Of a DNA stretch of 11,503 nucleotides, positions 6,654-11,503 are shown piece after piece. Below the pieces are notes generated by a model. It worked only from the letters and a program-made list of their open reading frames with translations. It searched no databases and was not told the DNA's origin. This DNA comes from Spirochaetales bacterium (GTDB lineage Bacteria > Spirochaetota > Spirochaetia > DSM-27196 > SKKC01), in the NCBI GenBank assembly GCA_007126865.1, contig SLAN01000112.1:1-11503 (forward strand), read 5' to 3'. The position numbers were made by a program, and so were the translations under genes. Positions within the stretch are counted from its first letter, which is position 1, and every line of letters begins with the position of its first letter.

Positions 6654-6769
6654 AAATCGGAGTCGCGACGATTTAGTCGTTAGACCCGAGCTCAAAGAGA
6701 GCCGTGGACCCGTCGGAAGGGCTGCAAAGCCCGCCGGCGGCTGCGCTGGCGAAATCTCCTTCCCATCCA
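6654..6769. other. GC-rich intergenic stretch with several short stems
   Basis: This stretch has no coding signal. It holds AAATCG/CGATTT around GTCGCGAC (6654-6674), and a perfect GGGCT/AGCCC stem closed by a GCAA tetraloop (6719-6732), followed by a CCGCCGGCGG palindromic patch. The structure could belong to the 3' region of the rpsD transcript or to a leader of the next gene. I could not match it to a known RNA family. Confidence 0.35.
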
Positions 6770-6775
6770 TATACT
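6746..6775 (+). promoter_or_regulatory. Candidate promoter of the ATPase/cyclic-nucleotide protein, probably leaderless
   Basis: TATACT (6770-6775) matches five of six -10 positions and ends 7 bases before ATG 6783. Transcription would therefore begin at or next to the ATG. The -35 region (around 6746-6752) is weak. No Shine-Dalgarno sequence is present, which agrees with a leaderless transcript. Confidence 0.45.
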
Positions 6776-6782
6776 TTGACAC

Positions 6783-8090
6783 ATGCGAAAGCTGCCGGTG
6801 ATGTCGAGCGACCGAGATGTCAACGACCGTGTCATGCGTATTTGCTCGCGGTTCAACGATGTGTTCGTCCCGGTTTTTCACGACAGCACCGAAGAGTTTC
6901 TCGAGATGCTGCGCTACGATCTGCCGGAGGTAACGCTGGTCAATTTTTCGGATCCGGCTACCGACTTCGAGGCGATTTTCGACACGATTCGCAGCGATCC
7001 GTGGCTCCATTACGGCGGAATAATCGGGGTTTGCCGGAGATCGGAGGAAAAGAAGACACGCGAGCTGCTTTCGGAGTGCAATGTTGTGAGCCTGATTCGA
7101 CGCGGGGAGTTTGTCACCAGTTTTCCGCGTGTCCTCCGCATTCTCATACAGAATCGTCAGATTCTCTTCCAGCGAGACTTGCAGAACTACCTCATGAGCA
7201 ATATTTCCGGATCGTTCGTCATGGACAACGATCCGTTCAATGCCGGAGCGTACGCGAATATCATAACCAACTACCTCTACAACTCGAACTATGTCGATCG
7301 CGAAGGTGCAGACCAACTCCACCTCGCGCTCTTCGAGCTTCTGATGAACGCGATCGAGCACGGCAATTGCGGTATTGATTACGAGGAAAAGAATAGCTGG
7401 CTCAGCGCCGGTGGTGATATCATCGATCTGATTCGTGCAAAGTTGAAGGAGCCGTCGCTGAAAGGGCGTCGGGTTCACTTCAGCTATCGCATCGGCAAAG
7501 AATACAGTTCATACACTATCCGCGACGAGGGTGACGGTTTTGACTGGCGGTCTCGTCTGAGCGACGACGGAGCGCATCTCGAATCCCATGGCCACGGTAT
7601 GCGCATGACGCAGGCGTATGTCGAGAATCTGCACTACAACGACGCCGGCAACGCGGTGAGTTTCCAGTTCCCGCACTCGCGCGGACGGGCGAACGTTGTT
7701 CCGGGGCTCTTCGAGGAAAGCGACGAGAGAGTTTTCGAGGACAGCGAAGTAGTCTTTCGTGAGGGCGAGGAGTCTGATTACCTCTACTATATAGCCGAGG
7801 GGAACCTCGACATCTACTCGCAAGGGCAACGGATTACCACACTGTCACCCGACGACATCTTTCTCGGTGAGATGTCGTTCCTCCTGAACAATCGACGCAG
7901 TGCCAATGTGGTATCGGTCGGGCGGTCACGGCTCATATCGATCGACAAAAACCGCTTTGTGTCGGTGATAAAGGAGAAGCCGCACTATGGAATATTTCTC
8001 GCACGGCTAATCGCGCAGCGGTTGTCGCGACTGAACCACACGGTAGCACGTTTGCGCCGTGAGGCTCTGGAGATATCGACGGCGCGGTAA
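6783..8090 (+). CDS. Receiver-like / GHKL ATPase / cyclic nucleotide-binding domain protein
   Basis: A 435-residue soluble protein with three parts. Residues about 25-130 look like a degenerate response-regulator receiver: PEVTLVNFSDP (48-58) aligns with the strand that normally bears the phosphorylated Asp, which is Asn54 here. Residues about 175-297 form a GHKL ATPase of the RsbW/SpoIIAB anti-sigma kinase type: N box ALFELLMNAIEHGN (182-195), DEGDGFD (248-254) and HGHGM (269-273). There is no phosphorylated-His dimerisation domain. Residues about 317-420 form a cyclic nucleotide-binding domain with phosphate cassette LGEMSFLLNNRRSANV (361-376), keeping E363 and R372. The family arrangement suggests a cytosolic serine kinase or anti-sigma-like switch gated by cAMP or cGMP. 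No STAS antagonist or sigma factor is adjacent. It converges with the metal-domain gene, 14 bases apart. Confidence 0.85.
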   Translation: MRKLPVMSSDRDVNDRVMRICSRFNDVFVPVFHDSTEEFLEMLRYDLPEVTLVNFSDPATDFEAIFDTIRSDPWLHYGGIIGVCRRSEEKKTRELLSECNVVSLIRRGEFVTSFPRVLRILIQNRQILFQRDLQNYLMSNISGSFVMDNDPFNAGAYANIITNYLYNSNYVDREGADQLHLALFELLMNAIEHGNCGIDYEEKNSWLSAGGDIIDLIRAKLKEPSLKGRRVHFSYRIGKEYSSYTIRDEGDGFDWRSRLSDDGAHLESHGHGMRMTQAYVENLHYNDAGNAVSFQFPHSRGRANVVPGLFEESDERVFEDSEVVFREGEESDYLYYIAEGNLDIYSQGQRITTLSPDDIFLGEMSFLLNNRRSANVVSVGRSRLISIDKNRFVSVIKEKPHYGIFLARLIAQRLSRLNHTVARLRREALEISTAR

Positions 8091-8104
8091 CCGTACAGGC
8101 GGCG

Positions 8105-8356
8105 TTATTCAACGGCGATATCGGCCTCGCGTATCCATGCGTCGTATCCGATTTTCCGCACCATATCGATTATCTGGTCGAGACAGCCCGCGTCGCCATT
8201 GTACTCTACGTGAATCTCACTCGCACCGCGATCGACTTCGATGAACGAGATGCCGTCGAGTCGCTTCGCGAAATGCTCGATCGCGATCGAGCAACTCGTG
8301 CACGTGCCCCCCTGAAGGTCGAGAATAGCTCTTTTCGTTTCGGTATCGGTTGCCAT
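8105..8356 (-). CDS. Small heavy-metal-associated (HMA) domain protein
   Basis: The 83-residue protein is essentially one HMA ferredoxin-like fold. Strand 1 ends in GGTCTSCS, giving the metal-binding C19-x2-C22 pair. A helix follows (AIEHFAKRLDG), then strand 2 (ISFIEVDRGASEIHVEYN), a second helix (LDQIIDMVRKIG) and a final strand YDAWI. Proteins of this kind carry Cu(I) or other soft metals between transporters and targets in the cytosol. The loop before the first Cys is GGT rather than the GMT common in copper chaperones, so metal choice is uncertain and a non-copper or redox role is possible. No P-type ATPase or metal regulator is nearby. The start is supported by family length; a -10-like box lies 6 bases before it. 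Confidence 0.82.
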   Translation of the reverse strand: MATDTETKRAILDLQGGTCTSCSIAIEHFAKRLDGISFIEVDRGASEIHVEYNGDAGCLDQIIDMVRKIGYDAWIREADIAVE

Positions 8357-8362
8357 ATCACC

Positions 8363-8392
8363 AATATATCGAAATCACTACTTAGCCGTCCA
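8363..8392 (-). promoter_or_regulatory. Candidate promoter of the HMA protein, probably leaderless
   Basis: On the minus strand TGGACG (8387-8392, four of six) is followed after 18 bases by TATATT (8363-8368, five of six). The ATG lies 6 bases after the -10, so the transcript would start at or beside it. GGTGAT between them is too close to serve as a normal ribosome site. Confidence 0.45.
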
Positions 8393-8421
8393 GCGTGACG
8401 TCGCTCGCAAACCCGCGTATA

Positions 8422-8552
8422 GGAGCTTGTCGGACTTCACTTCGGAATTGAATATTGGGCGCATACCCTTGTGCGAACATGCATTTTGAAGGGCGGGAGT
8501 ATGCTATAGGTCGTGCCAATATTCAATTCTGCCCACATGTCCGACAAGCTCC
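8422..8552. repeat. Inverted-repeat element, copy B, with perfect 14-base termini
   Basis: A 131-base element bounded by perfect terminal inverted repeats GGAGCTTGTCGGAC (8422-8435 and 8539-8552). Each arm is 37 bases: 14 paired, a 9-base unmatched block, then a second perfect 14-base match GAATTGAATATTGG (8445-8458, and its complement at 8516-8529). Inside, GCATAC (8461-8466) pairs with GTATGC (8499-8504). The whole can fold as one long hairpin. It shares ends, spacing and the central ATGCAT (8479-8484) with copy A. No obvious target duplication flanks it. It lies downstream of the phosphatase gene and upstream of the HMA promoter. Confidence 0.8.
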
Positions 8553-8560
8553 CAGGGGGT

Positions 8561-8573
8561 GTCCGACAAACTC
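8561..8573. repeat. Extra end-like sequence beside copy B
   Basis: GTCCGACAAACTC matches the right end of copy B (GTCCGACAAGCTC, 8539-8551) at 12 of 13 bases, 22 bases further on. It may be a remnant of another copy or a local duplication. It ends 15 bases before the phosphatase stop codon. Confidence 0.55.
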
Positions 8574-8588
8574 GTGAACCGCTCCGTA

Positions 8589-9326
8589 TCACGAGAGGAG
8601 GTCCGGGGCGAGGTGTTCCTGCCGGTTCAGATACTCGACCTGGATCCCCTCCCGGCCGAAACCGAAACGGCTGATCGCACAGTTATTCAAGGTGAACCAG
8701 TACCCGTCACGGTACGGGAGGCCGAGCAGTGCGCAACAGAAATAGACGTAGAAGTGGCAGTGACTGACTATCAGGATGCGATCGTCACGATCGTGCTTCC
8801 GCGCGAAGAATTCCACCACTCCGCCGGCCCGCACCAAGCGTTCTTCCTCGGTCTCGAAAGGTCTGTAATCCCACCATCCTTGAGCCGAAAGTACTTCCGG
8901 ATAGCGGATTCCACTGTGAACCTCGAGTGCCTTCGCACGTGAAAGCCCCGAGTCGCCGGTAAGCACCCCCCGCGTTTTGTCGAAACGGAACACGCCTCCC
9001 GCCTCGTGGATCGCTTCGTGTACGTCAATCGATAGCCCGAGCGCGTCTGCGACCGGAGCAGCGGTACGGAGTGCTCGGAGATGAGGGCTCGAGTAGATGT
9101 GTGTGATGTCGAAGCCGTCATCGCCGTACGGATTCTCCGGTACAGCGGGCGGTGCGGTTGCAGCCGCATTCGACGGCGTTCCGGCGATGAATTGCGCAGT
9201 GCGGTCGGCCTGCATGAGGCCGAGATCGGTGAGATCGGGTTCCGATACCCGGTCATTCAGATATCCGTTGGTTCCCTCCAGCGCGTTATTCCCGCTCTGT
9301 CCATGTCTCAGGAAGTATAGCCGCAT
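8589..9326 (-). CDS. Histidine phosphatase family protein (phosphoglycerate mutase-like)
   Basis: The 245-residue protein begins MRLYFLRHGQSGNN, the branch 1 histidine phosphatase signature; H8 would be the phosphorylated residue, with R7 and G9. A second conserved Arg is R84 in YSSPHLRALRTA, an acidic residue is in HEAIHEAGG (E105 or E108), and the second catalytic His is H189 in LIVSHCH. The fold supports phosphatase or mutase activity on small phospho-compounds. An insertion at about residues 50-70, rich in Ala and Pro (SNAAATAPPAVPENP), and a long middle section with FRFDKTRG are unlike plain GpmA, so a broad phosphatase is likelier than a glycolytic mutase. It is cytosolic with no signal peptide. 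The start gives the strand-1 methionine expected for the family. It is divergent from moxR, 78 bases apart. Confidence 0.88.
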   Translation of the reverse strand: MRLYFLRHGQSGNNALEGTNGYLNDRVSEPDLTDLGLMQADRTAQFIAGTPSNAAATAPPAVPENPYGDDGFDITHIYSSPHLRALRTAAPVADALGLSIDVHEAIHEAGGVFRFDKTRGVLTGDSGLSRAKALEVHSGIRYPEVLSAQGWWDYRPFETEEERLVRAGGVVEFFARKHDRDDRILIVSHCHFYVYFCCALLGLPYRDGYWFTLNNCAISRFGFGREGIQVEYLNRQEHLAPDLLS

Positions 9327-9340
9327 GTGATCCGTTCTGT

Positions 9341-9369
9341 TTCACCTTTGGGGGTTTGAGCGATACACT
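9341..9369 (+). promoter_or_regulatory. Candidate promoter of the MoxR-DUF58 operon
   Basis: TTCACC (9341-9346, four of six) and TACACT (9364-9369, four of six) are 17 bases apart. A start near 9376 would give a leader of about 29 bases that includes the strong AAGGAGG site. It lies in the 78-base divergent gap shared with the phosphatase. Confidence 0.35.
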
Positions 9370-9393
9370 GTACTCGAACGAACGAACCGGCAC

Positions 9394-9400
9394 AAGGAGG
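9394..9400 (+). promoter_or_regulatory. Shine-Dalgarno sequence fixing the GTG start of moxR
   Basis: AAGGAGG is a near-perfect anti-16S complement, four bases before GTG 9405. No ATG lies in reach, and the encoded N-terminus (MDPHTIGKIAGLV) is of the length expected for MoxR proteins, so GTG is the start. Confidence 0.75.
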
Positions 9401-9404
9401 CACT

Positions 9405-10373
9405 GTGGATCCGCACACTATAGGAAAGATCGCCGGACTGGTTCGGGAGAGAGTGCGATCGGTGTTCGTAGCGCCGGGCGACACGATCGACCGTGCCGTG
9501 CTCGCACTTTTCTCCGGATTACATCTGCTCGTCGAAGATGTTCCGGGAGTCGGAAAAACTACGCTCGCGCGGGCACTCGCAACAGCTACCGCAATGGACT
9601 TCGGCCGAATTCAGTGTACCCCCGATCTTCTGCCGGGTGATGTTACCGGCATGAACATCTGGGACGTCGAGGCGCAAGTGTTCCGGTTCCGACAGGGAGC
9701 GGTCATGCACCAGTTCATACTCGCCGACGAGCTCAACCGGGCGTCGACCCGTACGCAGGCCGCGCTCCTCGAAGCGATGCAGGAAGGGGGAGTCACGGTA
9801 GACGACAAGACCCATTCGTTACCGCAGCCGTTCTTCCTTTTCGCCACCGAGAATCCGTCAACCTTTGCCGGAACGTTCGGATTGCCCGAGGCACAACTCG
9901 ACCGGTTCGGTATGAAGCTCACCCTTGGATACCCCGAGCCGGATCTTGAGCGGGAAATCCTGCGAAGCGGGCTGGTATCGGCTGCTGCGACCGAGCTCGA
10001 AGCGGTTTGTACTCCGGGGGATATCATCGAGGCGCGCCGGGAGGTATCCGAGGTTTACGTTGATGAACGTATCGCCGACTTCATTATCGATGTGCTCAGC
10101 CGTACTCGACAGTCGAGCCTCCTGCGACTCGGGGGCAGTCCTCGTGCCGGCGTACACCTCCAGCAGGCCGCACGTGCACGAGCGGCGCTCTCCGGCCACG
10201 ATTACGTCGAGCCGGAAGATGTACGGGAGATGATGGTTCCCGTGCTTGCCCATCGCGTTCAGCCTTCCGCGGAAGCACGGATGGAGCAGCTGAGCCCGGA
10301 GGCGATCGTGTCGCGAATAGCGCAGGGCGTTCGACTCCCCACCGGTTACGCCGCACGGAGTGTAGAGGCATAG
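9405..10373 (+). CDS. MoxR-family AAA+ ATPase
   Basis: This 322-residue protein has the MoxR order of motifs: Walker A EDVPGVGKTT (44-53), Walker B ILADELNRA (105-113) with D108 and E109, sensor 1 FATENP (146-151), the PEAQLDRF motif (161-168), and a C-terminal lid with GSPRAG and the EPEDV helix typical of the group. MoxR proteins are cytosolic ATPases thought to act as chaperones or remodelers for partner proteins carrying von Willebrand or DUF58 domains, in metal insertion, stress response or cell-envelope work. The DUF58 gene begins two bases after its TAG stop, which is the classic arrangement and supports shared transcription and function. The start is a GTG set by a strong ribosome site. 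It is divergent from the histidine phosphatase. Confidence 0.94.
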   Translation: MDPHTIGKIAGLVRERVRSVFVAPGDTIDRAVLALFSGLHLLVEDVPGVGKTTLARALATATAMDFGRIQCTPDLLPGDVTGMNIWDVEAQVFRFRQGAVMHQFILADELNRASTRTQAALLEAMQEGGVTVDDKTHSLPQPFFLFATENPSTFAGTFGLPEAQLDRFGMKLTLGYPEPDLEREILRSGLVSAAATELEAVCTPGDIIEARREVSEVYVDERIADFIIDVLSRTRQSSLLRLGGSPRAGVHLQQAARARAALSGHDYVEPEDVREMMVPVLAHRVQPSAEARMEQLSPEAIVSRIAQGVRLPTGYAARSVEA

Positions 10374-10375
10374 TC

Positions 10376-11503
10376 ATGGCGCCCTTCCGAGAGCCGGGCT
10401 CCGAGCGCGAAACGATGAGCTCGACCGGACCGCACGCATCGAACTATGGAAGTCTTGCGAGTGCAACCGAACCTCGCGCGCACTTCTCTCCGCGGCTTTG
10501 GCCGTTACACGTGGATCCGTGGCTCACCGGGACGTGGCTCGTACTCGCAATCGTTCTGGGTCTCGGAGGCCGGTATATCGGTGGAGGGTTGCAGGTGCTC
10601 CGAATCTGGTGGCTCTTTCTGCCGCTCTTATCGCTCCTCTGGCTGGCGGTGGCGGCTGCCGGCTTACGCTACCATCAGGAGTTCTCAACCGACCATCCGG
10701 AAAAGGGAGCGTCGGTGGCGTACCGGCTCGTTATAACGAACGAATCGAAACTGCCTCCGTGTCGGGTTGCGTTTTCGTTGCTCACCGGACGTCTGTCGGC
10801 CGGAGTCGAGCATATATCGGTTTATCCGCCGCGTTCGCAGGCGCTCACGATCGAACGGACAATGCTCTGTCCGGTGCGGGGCGTGTACGAGCTCGGCCTT
10901 TCGTCGCTCGGCGTGCGCGATCCGCTCGGGCTTGTCACCTGGCGGCTGCAGGTGTGGCATCGTACCTTTTACGTGGCACCGCGGGTCCTCACTCCCAGTC
11001 GAGGTGTGTTGCGTCCGGTTCGCGAGATGCCCGGCGCAGAACGTGCCGGAGGCGAGGGGCGACAGGACGTTTCGCTCTTTCGCGAGCTGGTCGAGTATCG
11101 GGCCGGGGTCGACGTGCGTCGAATGGCATGGAAGCGGTTTGCCGCCACCGGACTTGCGGTTGTACGCGAGTTCGACTCCGCGGTCGATTATCGCGTTCGG
11201 GTCGTTCTCGACACACGGCCGGTCGATAGCGGCGACCCCGGCCTCGATGTGACCGTCGAGGATGTTTCGATCGAGCTTGCCGTTGCGCTGGCCTCCGGGT
11301 GCCTGCGGGACCGAACGCCGGCGACGATCGAACGCTGTAACGCACAACCGGTCTATATGGAGGGTTGGTCCCAACAGCCGCTGGAACGCTTCGTGCGGGA
11401 ATCCGTAGGTATCTTCTTTCAGGCACCGATCGGACCTGTGGAGACCGCACGAGCGGTCCGGGATGCCGGTCTCTCCCGATCGGATGCCCCCATCATATAC
11501 ATC
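10376..11503 (+). CDS. DUF58 domain membrane protein, 3' end beyond the window
   Basis: An open frame of 376 codons runs from ATG 10376 to the last base without a stop. After a polar stretch of about 45 residues come two membrane spans (about 50-66 and 77-97). A beta-rich section follows (SVAYRLVITNESKLPPCRV, then RGVYELG and VRDPLGL), and the DUF58 core lies at about 234-267: LFRELVEYRAGVDVR, MAWKRFAATG and VVREFD, followed by the strand RVRVVLDTRP. DUF58 proteins are partners of MoxR ATPases, often followed by transglutaminase-like or vWA genes. The core resembles a degenerate vWA fold on the cytosolic or membrane face; the exact role is unknown. AGAGG at 10364-10368, inside the end of moxR, serves as ribosome site with a 7-base gap. 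Confidence 0.9.
   Translation, partial: MAPFREPGSERETMSSTGPHASNYGSLASATEPRAHFSPRLWPLHVDPWLTGTWLVLAIVLGLGGRYIGGGLQVLRIWWLFLPLLSLLWLAVAAAGLRYHQEFSTDHPEKGASVAYRLVITNESKLPPCRVAFSLLTGRLSAGVEHISVYPPRSQALTIERTMLCPVRGVYELGLSSLGVRDPLGLVTWRLQVWHRTFYVAPRVLTPSRGVLRPVREMPGAERAGGEGRQDVSLFRELVEYRAGVDVRRMAWKRFAATGLAVVREFDSAVDYRVRVVLDTRPVDSGDPGLDVTVEDVSIELAVALASGCLRDRTPATIERCNAQPVYMEGWSQQPLERFVRESVGIFFQAPIGPVETARAVRDAGLSRSDAPIIYI

Noticed and set aside
6716..6750. GEMM (cyclic di-GMP) riboswitch resemblance
   Set aside because: Only a short GCAAAGCC and CCGG pattern agrees; the GGGC here closes its own GCAA hairpin, and the other helices are missing.
8422..8552. Copy B as part of a CRISPR array
   Set aside because: There is only one unit here with long inverted arms, no regularly spaced direct repeats and no cas genes.
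10498..11374. Several frames on both strands in the last kilobase
   Set aside because: The DUF58 reading from 10376 to the window end explains the region; the others have Arg- and Ser-rich shadow composition.

Overview
The window is an ordinary-looking chromosomal segment from a fairly GC-rich bacterium. It carries ten complete genes and two cut by the window edges. Stand-alone rpsD, a receiver-like/ATPase/cyclic-nucleotide fusion protein and general protein character suggest a free-living member of the Spirochaetota, but this is an impression from protein style, not a proven assignment. High GC makes many long antisense frames open; these are shadows and are left out.

Layout. 1-173 is the tail of an M23 (LytM-type) cell-wall peptidase on the + strand, convergent with a SAM methyltransferase (300-1166, -). 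Divergent from that methyltransferase is a pair: a multi-span CDP-alcohol phosphatidyltransferase (1213-2355, +) and a second SAM methyltransferase (2366-3130, +) 10 bases later. The three genes form a plausible lipid head-group module: one membrane enzyme that attaches an alcohol to a CDP-activated lipid or other CDP-activated substrate, plus two possible modifying methylases. Next come an aldo/keto reductase (3165-3992, -), a divergent DEAD-box RNA helicase with a long basic tail (4081-5856, +), and ribosomal protein S4 (5917-6534, +).

After rpsD is a 248-base gap holding an inverted-repeat element, then a three-part regulator (6783-8090, +): degenerate receiver-like domain, GHKL ATPase of the anti-sigma/serine-kinase kind, and cyclic-nucleotide-binding domain. 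It converges with a small heavy-metal-associated domain protein (8105-8356, -). A 232-base gap follows with a second copy of the same element, then a histidine (phosphoglycerate-mutase-like) phosphatase (8589-9326, -). Divergent from it is the start of a MoxR-DUF58 operon (9405-10373 and 10376 to the window end, +).

The two most interesting points are (1) a pair of related, about 116-131 base hairpin elements (6538-6653 and 8422-8552) sharing ends, length and a central ATGCAT, with no transposase in the window; and (2) the ATPase fused to a cyclic-nucleotide sensor. Several genes also have no Shine-Dalgarno sequence but a -10-like box 6-10 bases before ATG, which suggests leaderless transcripts. 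No CRISPR, tRNA, rRNA or intact insertion sequence is visible.
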